This document shows positions 1-14,180 of a stretch of DNA of 64,000 nt, piece after piece. Each line of letters opens with the position of its first letter. Position 1 is the first letter of the stretch. The position numbers were made by a program, and so were the translations under genes. The DNA is from Hansfordia pulvinata (lineage: Eukaryota; Ascomycota; Sordariomycetes; Xylariales): positions 1 to 64,000 of the forward strand of contig BJKQ01000008.1 of the NCBI GenBank assembly GCA_006538405.1, in the 5' to 3' direction. The notes below the pieces were generated by a model that searched no databases, was not told the DNA's origin, and was given only the letters and a program-made list of their open reading frames with translations.

Positions 1-114
1 AACCCTAACCCTAACCCTAACCCTAACCCTAACCCTAACCCTAACCCTAACCCTAACCCTAACCCTAACCCTAACCCTAACCCTAACCCTAACCCTAAGC
101 TAACCCTAAGCTAA
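1..114. repeat. Telomere, C-rich strand (CCCTAA)n
   Basis: Sixteen perfect six-base AACCCT units fill bases 1-96. A degenerate edge with two AAGCTA variants follows, up to about base 114. This is the TTAGGG telomere typical of filamentous fungi, read on the C-rich strand, so the window starts at the physical left end of a chromosome. The array is short and begins exactly at base 1, so its true length is probably cut by the assembly. Confidence 0.97.
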
Positions 115-3100
115 GGTAGGTGGCTTACACGGCTTACGCGGCTTATATAGCTTAAACTTATAAGTTCACGATTTTATCGTTAATAATAATAATAACACGG
201 CCCTTTTTTTTAACTTCGTTAAGTAATAAAAGGACGTGTATTAATATAAGTGATTTATAAATTAAATAATCGATAATAAAGTAAACGTGAATAAAGGTGC
301 GGTATTAAGTATTTATAATTATATAATAAAATATTTATTAAGCGGTTTAATTAATATTATAAAAAGTAAAAAGCGCCTCCTTTTCCTTTTAATAATATTA
401 TATTATCGATTTTATATCCTTATTAAAGGCGGTGATAAGGGCTGCGTTATAAGGCGTGATTACGAATATATTAATAAGGTTTATATTAATAATTAATACG
501 TTTATAAGTTAAGTGGCCTTAGTTTCGGTCTCGTTAATCTTTTAAGCATGTGTCTTATAAGTGGTGTTACCGTTTAAAAGGATAAATATCGTATTAATAA
601 GGAATTATCTTATAAGGTAACGTTAACCGTTAAGCCACTCTTTTTATAAGTCGTTTATTAAGGGTTAAATAAACTTTATCCTTATCCTTACGGCGTTATT
701 ACTGTTATTTAAGCTTAAAATATTAAGTGTTATATAAAAGTTATTAATTATTAACTTTAATATCTCCTTTATCTTTATTAATCCGCTTAACCTTAATATA
801 AACGACTTAAATACTTTAAGATCGATAAAGGTTATAACGGTGAGCGCGCGCACCGCCTCGTAAAATTAATATATTATTAACTTCTCGGCGTACTTATAAT
901 CGTGTCCGTAAACGGCTTTTTTAACGTAAATCAATATATCCGTTATTTTATCCTTAATGCCGTATAAAGTTAATAAAGTGTATATAATTTAATTAATAAC
1001 GTTTAAGTCTTATAAAAACGCTTAAATGTTTAACTTATATTACGCGATAACGATCTCTTTATTTAAGCCCCTTTTAATTAATTAAATCCTTATTTACTTT
1101 ATTAATAAGGCGAACGTTAACGTAAGGTATAAGTTTTCCTTTTACTTACCCTTTTTATTAAAAAACGAGTACCGAGTCTTACCTTACCTTATATTAAAGC
1201 TTTAAAGGTTTTAATAATTACAGTAAAATACGTTATAAAGGAGTTTAACGCGTATTTAATCCTTTAAGGTATAGCTTAAAACGGACCTTATTAATATGGC
1301 TTACGCTTTAAGCCCGTTTATATATAAGTAATAAACCAGGTCGGCTTTTATAATCCGGAATAAAGTAACCGTTATAAGCTTATACTTTACTTTTATTATA
1401 TTAAAGACGTTAAACGCTGTGGTATCCGGGTTATATAATTATTAAAAAAGCTGTATAACCTTTTCGTTATCGTTGTCCTTATCGGATATTTTAATAAGCC
1501 ACTTAATAAAGCTGCTTATTTATTAAATATTAAACTTTTTATTAACGTTATCACTTAATAATTGCTTTTATAACATGTATACGGGTGCGACCGCGTTGTT
1601 AATTAATATTAAATTTATTATTAATAATTTAATAAGGCGTATAAGAGTAATCGCTTTATATATATTTAATATAAGAGTTAAGGTGAGAGGCTTAAAGCGG
1701 TTAAAAACTATCCCGATTATAAAGGTTAAGCTATTATTAACGTAAGGGTGGGGGTTAATATAAGGCTTATTGCTCGTTTATTAATAATAACGAAACGAGT
1801 TTATATTATTAAAGTGATTATATATCTTAATAAGGGCCTTATTATTATTATATGTAAATACCGACACGTATTTAAGCTTATATTAAGCTTATATAATATT
1901 AAACTTAACCCGCGTTATAATTAAGGCCGACGCCTTTATAACGTTTCGGCACGGCGTTAACGCGGGCGGTTAATCCTTTAAGTATTATTAATTTAACTTA
2001 TCGAACTTATTATCCTTTACGACTTTATATAGGTTCGCGCCCTTATAATTTAATTATTTATTAAGATATTTTTTTTTAAACGTTATATCGCGCTTTATTA
2101 TAAGTTAATACGTTATATAAGCAATTTAAAAGGGCGAGGCACGTAGGCTAAAAACTGTCCCGGTTTAAAAAGGAGGGGAGGGCTTAAAATAAGTTTGCCT
2201 TAAAATTTATCCCGGTCTTTACTTTAATACGTGTTATTATAATTAAAAAGAGAATAATAAGGGTTTAACTTTAAGAAGAAATAACTTATATAATCGGGAT
2301 ATAAAAAACCGGTATAGATTTAAAGGTTTAATATATCGTGTATCACGCCTTTTATAAGGTTAATAACGGGATAATTTCTTAAAAGGCGTATAAGGTGTTT
2401 ATTTATTACTCTCTCGCGTGTGTTAATATTAAGAGTAAAAGTATAATAAAGATATTAAGTGTAATAAATAAGTAATACGTATAAGTCCCGCATTTAACGC
2501 GGGTATAAGCGGGTTATCCCCGTTAATAATATTAAGTGTGTTTTAAAGGCTTTAAGCTTAATCACGGCCCGATCCACCCTTTTTAATATTATAATAAGTT
2601 AAGCGTTAAAGTATATAATTAAAGGTAAAGGCTTATTATAAGAGGTCTCTTTTATAAGGCGATAACGCGCTTTAAGGGCGTTATAAAGGGTCTTTATTTA
2701 AAAGCCGCGCGAGAAAGGCGTTAAGGTAAAGGCCTCGGCTTTAAGCGGGGACGCCGTATAAAAGCGCTGCCTTTTCGGCGCGGCGTCGTTAATAAGTGGT
2801 AAGGCGGTGTTTTAAGTCGGCGCGTTAATGAAGCGGGCGGGCTTATAAGGCTTATTAATAAAAGGGTTATATAATTTAACTTAATTAAGTTAAGGCGTTA
2901 CGACGGTCTTAAGTGTTATTACTTAACTTATATTTAAACCGGGGGGGGCTATTACTCTTTTATATTTTACACCGTTATATTAATATAAGCTTATTACTTA
3001 TAAGCCTTTTTCGCAAGCTTAATAACGCGTTTCTCCTCCTTTTTAAGCTTAACCGTTTTCCTTTTTTAAACCTTCTCCTCTTTCCTTACCTTCTTATCCT

Positions 3101-6100
3101 TGTTCTTATAATGCTATTTTAAGGTGTTATAAGTTAATAAAGGCATCTCTTCCTTTTTTAAGTTAATAAATATAAGGTTAATACTTATAAATATTTAAAG
3201 CGTTACCTTAATACCTTTTAATTAAGTGGTTAAAAGCTATAATAATTAGTATAATACGTAATATAATTATAAGGCTTTTATAAGCTTAAAGGTTAAGATT
3301 ATTCAAGGGTGTTTATATAAGGACCGTATTAATTAACTTAACCTATTTAACGCTTTACGGTACTTAAGCGAGATAAGCCCGTCCGCGTGTTATATTAAGC
3401 GTAAGAAGTACCGGTTATTAAGTTAATTAAATATACTTTAATATATCTCGGTGTAAAATACCTTTTTAATCTCCTTAAATTTAAGATTCTTAAGTTAAAA
3501 AACGGTGATAATTAACTGCTTAACGTACTTTTCTTATATAAGCTTTTTTATAAGCTTATATATAGTTTTTAATATAATAATATATTTAAATATAACCTTT
3601 TATAATTAGCTGATCCGGATTAAGCGGCCGACACCTTATATTATATAATTAATTAATTAATTATAATTAATTATAATACCGTGATAACACGCGTTTTAAA
3701 GGTTAAGGCCGGCGTTACTTAATAATTAACTTATTATAAAAACGTTATAATCGCTTAATAATTTATTAAATTTTTTAACCGTTTTAACGCGTTTTATAAG
3801 CGTGTAATACGCTTAAATATAATTAAATTTAATACCGATTAAATAAAGGAAGAGGATAAGTTAACTGTTTTTAACACACGTTAATAATAAGGTCGTTAAG
3901 AGCGGGGGTGGTGATAAGGAAAAGAGGGGGGTTAAAAGGAGTCCCGGTTTTAATATTAAGGCAGTTTATAAAAAGGGCCACTTATTATTAAAGTTAAGGG
4001 TATTCGATTATAATAAACACTTAATTTAATAAGTTCGTTCTTTTATTTATAAAGCCGGTTAAAATAACGATTATACGCCGGAGTATAAAGGTTAAAATAA
4101 GCGTTTTAAACACGAAGAATATAATAAACTCGTAACGGTTACTTAACGGGTTAACGTATAAGTCCGTGTAAATTATACGGAATAGCTTATAAAGCCTTTA
4201 ATCGCTTTTAAGTCGTATTTTATTAACGGCTTTAACCCTTATTTTAATTAACTTATTATTTTACTTTTTAAGGTTAAGTGTAAACCGGTAATTATACGGC
4301 TTTAACGCGTTAACCTCGCTAAGCGTGGCGTTATTAATAAGTGTTAAGGTTAATAAGTTAAGCGCTTTTTATAACGGCGACGATTATTAAGTGTTAAGTG
4401 CTTAAGCGTTAAAAAGCGGTTAATTAAGCCGGCGGGGCGTGTAAAAAGGGGCAGGCTCGCTTAATAATAATAATAACGTTTACTCGCGGTTATTAAAAAA
4501 AGGTAAGGATCCCGTGTTTAACGATAATATTAAGTGATTTATAAATTCGTTAAAGGACCGCTTAAGCTTATTTAAGGCTAAGTTAAGGTTAATTAAGACA
4601 TTTATATTAAAGGATATAAAGAGCCTTATTAAGATTCTTTTATTACTTTAACCTTTATTTATACTTAATTATTATATATTAACGACGTTAACGTAACTTA
4701 TTATAAGTTTCTTTTAAACACTTATATTAATACGTATCTTAATATTATTAACGTGATTATAAGGGAGGGCTTAATAAAAGTCCTTATTTATTTAATATTA
4801 AAGCGACTTAAAGTTATTTTTAAGTAATGTCCTTAAGACCTTTTAAACGTTGCTTAAAGGGTGTACCTTTAACGTTTTAACGGTAATAAAAAGGATACCG
4901 TTATTAAGGGTGATAATGTTACCGTTAAGTATTATTAATTTAAACTTTAAGGTATACCGGATAAAAAGGCCTTTAAGGATCGCGTTAAGGGTAATATAAT
5001 AAAACACGTAATCTTAATTATATTATTTTACCACTTTTTTAAATAATAACGGGTTATAAATTTATTATTAAAACCTAAACTTATAATACTCTTTATAACG
5101 CTTTTTAAAGAATTATTATTCTTCCTTTATATTAAGATTAATAAGGAAGTTCAAGTGATTAACGCGCGTGTCGATTAAGTAATCGCCGGCACCGCTTAAT
5201 TTTTACTCGTTATTTATACCGATATAAAGGTTAACGTTAATACGCTTTTTAAGGTTAAAGCTATTTAAATATAAATTAAAAAAGTTAAACTTCTTTAAAA
5301 TATAAATCTTTTTAATTAAATAAAACGCGTAAAGTCTTAAAAATCTTAATATATTATAAGGGTGGTTAATTATAAGGGTCACGCTTATTAAAACCGTGTA
5401 ATCTCGTTTAATAAAGTTAATTATTTAATAAGTTATTATAATCGGCGTCTTTAACGTGTGTGTTTTATCGTATATAAGTACACCGTAATAAATTAATATC
5501 GAAAAGCGGTAAATAAATACGTAACTATTAATATTAAAAACGTTAATACTTTTATTAACCGCGTTAAGCTTAAATAAGTTTAAATCGTGAGTTCCGCACT
5601 CGCTTTTTTTATATTAAAATGCTTAATCGTTATTTAACCTTAACTTATTATATTAAAGCTTTAATAATTCACTTAAAAGGACCTTTAATTTAACGGCCTT
5701 TTACTTATATAAAAAGGTAACGTAAAACATAATAATAACGATACGCTTAATCTCCTTTTACATAAAGAAGTTATTATCTTTAATATCCTTTTAAAATTAA
5801 TAATTAAACGTTTCTTAATCGATGTTCCGGTTTATAAAGCCGTTTATATTACCCTTATTTTTATCACGGTAAAAAAGGTATAATTTAAGACCGTTTTTAA
5901 AGAAGTATTTAACCTTATTAAATATAGGTTTAATTAAAATAAATAAGGTTAAAATAAGGTGCGGCTTTTAACGCTTAAGTTTCGGTTTCGCGGGTACGGG
6001 TACCGGCGTGCTTACGCGCTGCTCGTTATCTTATTATTAACCATAACGCGCTTTATCGAGCCTCGCGTTTTATTATTTAAGCTCCGCTTTATATATTTTA

Positions 6101-6333
6101 AAGATAACTTTTAAGTAAATCCACGTCTTCCCGATACCGCACTTATAAGTTATAAAGTATAATTTAAGCTCTTTATTTAACATCGTTTTAACCGTTATAA
6201 TATTTAACCGCGTTTATTAGCTTATCGTTATATTTTAATACTTACTTTACTTCTTTATAATACTCCGCTTAAGGTTAATAAGTTAAAAGTTAAAGATAAA
6301 AGGAGGGGGGGGGGGAAAGGGGTAAGGGCGTTA

Positions 6334-6373
6334 AGAATTATCTTAATCTTATAATATATTAAGATAATTATTA
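6334..6373. repeat. Short palindromic element, decayed copy
   Basis: Two arms, AAGAATTATCTTAAT and ATTAAGATAATTATT, form an inverted repeat around a short AT-rich spacer. Its arms look like the CTGTC-type arms at 14,138 and 17,227 after C-to-T changes, so it is probably the same family further mutated. Single related arms lie at about 7,640-7,658 and 10,117-10,136. Confidence 0.5.
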
Positions 6374-9300
6374 AAAGGACCTTATAAAGGTGGATTTACC
6401 GGCTTACTTAATACTTAATAAGGGCGGTAATAATATCGGCTGCCTTTAATTATAAGCAGGTTATAAGGCTGGTTTAAGTCGAATTTTATATTAAAGCGGT
6501 TTACAGTCTTTTTAAAGGTGTATTAAAAGCTTATACCGTTACCGTTAATAAGATCGTATATAACGGTAAAATCGTAAGCCGTTACGGTGTTCTCCTTATT
6601 AAAGCGGGCGGCGGGCTTATTATTAACGCGGTCCTTAATAAGTACCTTATTATCTTCGATCTTAATTATCTCGCCGCCTTTAACGGCCTTATCGTGGTGC
6701 TGGATTCGGTTTTAACCTTTTATTATAAGTTACTATAATTAATAATTATTAAGGTTATTTAAGTCCTTATTATTTATATTATCGGGACCGTGTAAATCTA
6801 TAATTAAAATATCCGCCTTTTTTACCTTATTATATATAAGCTTAAGGTTATTTATAAGTATTTATAATTACTTTAATAAGAATTTAAGTTATTTTATCTT
6901 ATTAATAATATAATATAATTAAAGGCGTTAAGCGGCCGCTTTAATTAATTTATTATTAAGTTCGTTAATTTTTAATATATTATTCTTAAGCGAGACTTAT
7001 TTTTTAAGTCTTTTAATAATCTTATTTAAGTCTTAGATTTTTACGCGATCCTTCACCTTTTTTTTCTTTTTTTATTTTTACTTCTTTATAAGGGTGATAA
7101 GAATAATAAGTAAACGGATAAGGAGGGCAGCTATAAAGCAAGAGGACTTATAAGTCTTATTATTAATACGGATTATATTAATGGCTTTAATATTAAGCGT
7201 TATCTTCAAATTTAACCGTTAATTTACGACCTTATAATAAGTTAAGTAATAAGTTAAAATAACGTGTGCGGTGACTTACGTGTCGGTAATATAACCGAAT
7301 AAGAGCACGTAATTAAGGTTAAATCGGTAAGGGTCGGTAACGCGGTTATAATATTAATCGATTAATTTATATAAGTTTTAAATTATAAGTTAAGTAAATT
7401 AATTAATTACACGGGTAACGTTTATATTCTTAACTTTTACACTTAATATTATTACGTTTTCTATAAGAAATAATTAAAACTTATTTTACTCTTTAACTTA
7501 TTACGCTTTAAGCTCTTTAATAATATTTATAAAGGGAGGGAGCGATTTATATATGGTCGTTATATAAAGGAAGAATAATTAAATAATGCTTAAGATTATT
7601 AATAAGTATTATTAATAATTATATAATATATATGGTTATTAAAAATTATCTTAATCTTAACTCGTGCTAATTAATAAGGGGCGTAAAATAAGGCGGGTTT
7701 ACTTATTAAGTTAATTGATTTAATAATTTAAATAATCCTTTAATTTAAATATTAAAAATACCGTTATATAATTCGTTAAAGTCTTTTTATCTTATAATTT
7801 AATATATTATAAGTCGTAAGTTTAAATAAGGTTTTAATCGGTGTTTAATATTTTAATAATAACTTTATCGACCTTTTTATGTAATTAAATAACGAAATCG
7901 GTTTAACTTAATTAAGGCCATTATAAGGGTCTCGTTAAGTTATAATCCGTTACGTAAGACTTAATAAAGAGGCCGTTTAAGTTATTAATTAATAATAATT
8001 ATTAAGTGATTAAGTACGTTATTTAAAAGGTGAATAAGTAAGTAAAAAGGCTTAATTTAAAAAGGCTTAAAAACTGACTTAGTTTTTATAAAAAAAAAGG
8101 AAAAGGCCTTACGTTAAACATTATTTTAATATCCGATTTAACCGGTGTTTATTATAAAGGGGAGGAATTAAAAAAGGAATTAAAAAGGGGGTAACGTGGT
8201 TTTATAATTAAAAAGCGGGGGTAAACCGGGATAGGTTTAAAGGTATTAAGTTAACGGTTATTATAATACTTATTATATTAAGGCACTTTTTAAGCTCCTT
8301 ATCCGTATTAACGGCGTAATAACGTGGGTGGTTATTTAATAAGCGGTTATACGGGTACCGAGTTATAATAAATAAAATTAAAAAGGGTTTATAAGTTTAA
8401 ATAAGCTATTAAAAAGGTAACCCTTTAAGTCGAATACGCGGTTACGCGACGTTACGATTATTATCGCTTAATCTTAAGCCTTATTTAATACTTTTATAAA
8501 GCGGTTAACCGTTTTTACGTTAAGTAAACGGTTATTATTAATAATTATTTAATTTATTTAATAATCGATTTAATCATTAATAAGGTGATTATATTTAATA
8601 TAACTTAATTATTACTTTTTATTTATTATAAGTACTTAAGTTTACCTTATATTATTAAACACTGCCCGCCGTGTTATTACTTATTATCCTTACTTTTTAA
8701 TTTAAAGATAAGACTTATTCGCTGCTCTTATTAATTACCCTTCTTTTACGTGCCCCCGCGGCAATACCGTGCTTATTTACCTTATTTAAGCCGGCGTTTA
8801 CTTATACGGCTTTATAAGCACGATCGTTAATAACCGCGGCACTTAACGCTCGGTTAATTATTATTAAATTCGAAACACGGGTATTAACCGGCTTCTTTAC
8901 GCTTAAAATACTTAAATACAGCGTTAATAATAATAACTTAATATTCGAAAGGGTGATTAAGTATAATATTAAAAAGGTCTTTAATAATACGGTCACAGGT
9001 TAATATAATAATAATCTTAATAAAAACCAGGACCGCGGTATAAAGGAAGCCTATGTAATATTATAGGTAATAATACTTATTACCGTTTTTATTTAAGGTA
9101 AAAAGGAGTAATATAATAAAGGTTTAAATAGCTTTACGAATCTCGTTTAAGTAACGTTAAATAAACTTGTTTATTAAACGGACAGGTTATTTTATATATT
9201 TATAAAGTTAATATTTAATAATAATAAGGTCTTTAAAGTATTAAGAATAAGTTACCGGATCGGCGTTTAAGAATTTAATAAGGTCCGTAAAAACCGGGTC

Positions 9301-12300
9301 GTCGCTTATAAGGCGGATAATTATATTTAACGCTTATAAGGCGTGTATAATCGCGATTATAAGGTCTTTAATTATATAATAAAAGCGGTAATAAGTAAAG
9401 TGGTCTTTATTAATTTATTATAATTCCGTAAAACGCTTAAATATTATTAATATTATAATTAATTAACGATACTTATTATATAATAAAGTAAAGGTGGTTA
9501 ACTTATATTTAATATTAACTTATAAAAAAAAGTAATCTTCTTTTTCCTTAAACACGAATATAAGGCTAAGCTTATACACGTTATTATAGCCTTAAAAAAG
9601 GGCTTTTTTAAAGTCCTTAACGTTTTAAGGTTATAATAAGTCCTTTATATTAAGGAGGTGACCGCTTAATTACGTGAGGGTTTTATTAAAGTAAGCGTCG
9701 GCGATAAGCGCTTTTAAGCGTGCGTGTTTTAAACGGTAATAAAACGATAATTACTTTTAACTTTATCGGATACAGCGGTTTAAATCGTAAAGTATAATAA
9801 TAAGGCTTTTACTTAAAAAGTATAAAAAAGGGGGAAAAAGCGGCTTTAACATATTAAATAATAAAAAGGTTAACTTTATAATAACGTTTACACCTTTTAT
9901 ATTATAAAAGGTGATATTATAATAAATAACGAGGCCGGCGCGACACCGCGTATAATCGGCGGTTAAAAAGGGTGAAAATAATCTTAATATTTAAGTTAAT
10001 TAAAAAGGAAGGTTTTAACTTATTATCGTTAACCGTATAATAAAGGCCTTTTATACTTAATAAGTGTAAAAAACTAAGGTAAATCTTATAAAGTAATAAT
10101 ATAAAAATATTATATTAAAATTAAGATAATTTTTAAATAATTAAATATTACGCTTAATTTATATCGTGTGATAACCGTTAAAAAGGGGGGGGGGGTAAGT
10201 GTTAACGCGTAAAAGGGTTAAGTGCTTTTAATTTTTATTAAAGCGCTTTAATACGACTTCGTTTATAAGTAATACGAGAACGGTTAAAGTAATAAAGATA
10301 TTAACGCCGGCTGCTTATATATAAAATATAAGTATATTATAATATTATTAAACCTTATTAAGCTTAAGGTTAATAAGGTCCGATAAGTACGCGCCCGGTT
10401 CCTCGTAAGTTAACTTAACGCGGGTCGGCCCGATATAAATTAACTTTTTAATTAATAAGATAAAGTTAACGGTTTATATAAGGATCGTGTTTTTAAAGTA
10501 AACGCGTAAAGTATATTATTTAATATTAAGTAACGTAAGGTAATTTTTATAATATCGCGATTAAAAAGGCGTTAAAGGCTATATTAACACGTACAATTAA
10601 TTATAAGCGTAAAACCATAACGAGATTACTTAAAGTACGTAACGCTTCGATATAATAATAAACGCCTTAATATTATATTAACTTATAATAAGCGTTAAGC
10701 AGTGTCGTGCTATAATATCGGCTTTAATTACCTTAAAGTTTAATCGTACTTTAAAGATAAAGCGGTTATCGTAACCGTTATCGCTTTCGTATTTTATATC
10801 CTTTATTTAAATAACGGTGTAGTAATCAGGTTTAAGGTAAGGGCCGTTAAAAAGCTTATAATAATTATAATTACCTTTTTTATTTAAGTTTAAGTTTCGG
10901 TAATTAAGGTTATAAGCATTATATATACTTAACTTTATAATAAATAATAAAGCGAGTGTGTTCTTATAATAATTATATATTATATACTTTAAATTATAAC
11001 TTAATTACGTATAATTTAAATCGAATAAAATACTTTCTTTATATATTTTAATTTAACGGCCCTCCGGTTTATTATATATAACGGCCTTAATTAATTATAC
11101 CTTTACCTTCGCGTTATTAAGGTTATATTATATAAAACGTATTAAAGTAAAGGTGTTATTAAGTTAATTTATATTATCGTTAAAATTCTTAAAATCGGTC
11201 TTTAAAGCGTTTACGAACTCTCTTATAATTAAATAAGCATTAAGCATATATATATTAAAACACACGTATATAATTTAAAATAAATTAAAGTAAATATTTA
11301 ACGTTATAAATTTAAGGATAAGGAAGTGTTAATTTATAACGGTTATATAATTAATAAACTTAATCGAGTCGGTTTAAAATATCATAAAAATATAAGTTCC
11401 TACGAACTTTTCGTAAAACTTAACTTATATAAAGCTAAAAAGGTAAGCGAATATAATATAAGGGTTTTTTTAAGTGAATATATCTTATATAAATTATATC
11501 TTATAATAAAACTTAATATAAAGGTGGCCTTTATAAAAGTCTTTACTTATATTAATATAAAATATAAAAGCGATATATATAAATTATAAGTGCGTGCTTA
11601 CGTGGTATTAATTTAAGGCGGGTTTATTTTTTTATAAAAAGCGCGCCCGCGTAACGTACGGTGTAAGTAACGGCTTTACGGACTTTAATATTTATAATAT
11701 ATTTATACTTTTAATAAGGCTTATAATATCGAAGATTTACTTATATAACTTATATATATTAAGGAGTAAAAAGGGTTAATAATATTATTATTATACTTTA
11801 TCCGTACCGGTTATAACTTATAAAATATAATTAATATTTTACGTATCGAGGTTAAAAAGCTTAATAATATAAGCGCGGTGCTTATTAAAGAATTTAACTT
11901 AATATTATTAAACGATATATTTTAATGTAAGTATAAATATTATATTTAACCTTTTATTAATTTTAAGTATAAACTTAACTTACTTTAACGTTATAACCTT
12001 ATTTATAATAATAATTATCCTTTAAGTAACGGTGACGATAACACGGAGTAAGTAATTAACACCGATAAACTATACCGCGCCCGTTTAAGCGCTTATAAGG
12101 TTATATATATTTAAGATATATATAACGGTTAATATATCCTTTATTAAAATAAGGTATTATTAATCGAAAAGCGCGTATAAAAGCTATATTATATTAAACT
12201 ATTTAAATTACGTTTTAAGGCCGAATCCGCGGCCAGTGTTATAAGTGCCTTTTATATAAAGCACTTTATAATATTAAAGCTATATATACTTAAATAAGAT

Positions 12301-14137
12301 AATTAAGGTAACGGATAATTATAATAATTATTATAATATTAAGTTAATATTAAAATGGTTTATTTATTATTTTTAATTAAAGGTTATAATATTACTTACA
12401 CCGGGGTCAGTAAACACGTTAAAGCGCTTAATTATAATAACGAAACGACGTGTATTAATAAGGATAAAATAAGTAAAAAAAAGTGTAAGTATAATCGTAA
12501 AGCGCTTATATATAATAAGCGAATTTATATAGATAAAGCGGTATTATATATATAAGCGTTCTTTAATATACTTATTAAGGTTAATACGATTAATAATATC
12601 GTGCTATATACGTACTTTAATACGGTATCCTTATAAGTTAACCTTTTATTACCTTTTTTAAAAGTTAATATAATTAAAGAACTTATACTTTTATAATTTA
12701 AAAAAGGATATTACACGTTTCTTATTTATATAAGTATTAACGTACAGGCCGTCGAGTATAAAAGTATAAGTTATATATAACTTTAAGTTAAAGTATAAGG
12801 TTAAGAACTTAAGGTCCGAAAAACACGTGTGCTTTTTATTAAATATATATAATAATTCTTTAATAATATTATACGCTTTAACTTAAAAGAGTATTAAATA
12901 TATATAACGCTTAAGGTCCTTAATAAGGTTTATACACTTAACATCCTTTATAAAGTTTATTATATACTTTTAATTAATAAAGCCGGTGAATAAATACTTT
13001 AAGTCGCCGTTTTAAAGCTGGTTAAAGTAATTAAGCTTATATATTAATATTATACCCTTACGCAGCTATATTTTATTAACCGTAAGGCGCGGTATATCTT
13101 TAAAGTTAAAGTTAATTTAATAACCCTCTTTATTAACGAAACGCTTATTAAGCTTATTATTAAATAAGTGGTTAAACTTATTTATTATTTTAAAAAAGGG
13201 GTAACCTTATATAACGTCTTTAAAGCCGTAAGCTTATAAAAGTAAGATAAGTTCTTAAAATATATTTAAAGGCTTATCGTCGTTATCGGGCTTTACGTTA
13301 TATTAATAATAAAAAGTAATATAAAATTTAAGCATATTTTTATATAACACGGTGTACTTAAGTGCGATATATCGGCCACTTTATATGGCTTTAAGTGTAT
13401 TAAATAAGATTATCGCTTTAACAAGCATATATAAGTAATCTTATAAGTGTTATTATAAGGTGTCGTTAAAGCAAAATATATATATAATTAAAAGGAAGCA
13501 CTTATTAATAAATAATTACACGAGTTAATTTAAAAGGTGTTAAGTCTTTTTTAATTAAACTTTTATATATAAAAATATAATATAAACATATACCTTACTT
13601 ATATTTTTAAATTTACCGAGCTTAATATTATAACACTTATAAGGGTTAATAATAAAGAATTATACATATAAGTTTTAAGTCACTTTAAATCCGTATATAA
13701 GAGTATATCTTATAAAAAAGCTATTATTAATAACCGTAAGGCTTTTTAAGTGCATGATATAACTGTTTATATCGTATAACTTAACGACTTAAATATTAAA
13801 GTTAAATATCTTTATTTAACTTTTATAAAAAGAGAAAAGGGGCTGGTCTTTATTAAATAAGAGTTTATTTTATTAAATATTATTATTAAGCCGGTTATAA
13901 CTCCGGGTGTTTTTCTTTAAAAGTTAATATAAATGGTCATCGGTATTATTATAATTAACGGCGCGCTTTAAGTGTTAAAACGCTTTATTAAAAGTTTAAT
14001 CTTTTTTAATTAAGTTATTATTTATCTTAAATGATTTAATTAACTTTCAGGTACGCTTAATATTTAAGTGAGCTACGATATTAAATAATCGCTTTAAGCA
14101 GGTTAAGGGTGTAAATAAGTTAAAGGGAAAGGCTTTA

Positions 14138-14180
14138 AGAACTGTCTTAATTTAAGTATTAAGACCGGGGCAGTTTTTAA
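14138..14180. repeat. Short palindromic element, best preserved copy
   Basis: The left arm reads AAGAACTGTCTTAAT and the right arm ATTAAGACCGGGGCAGTTTTT. They are inverted copies except for a small insertion in the right arm. The layout resembles the joined ends of a miniature inverted-repeat transposon. No target-site duplication is convincing in the mutated flanks. Confidence 0.5.
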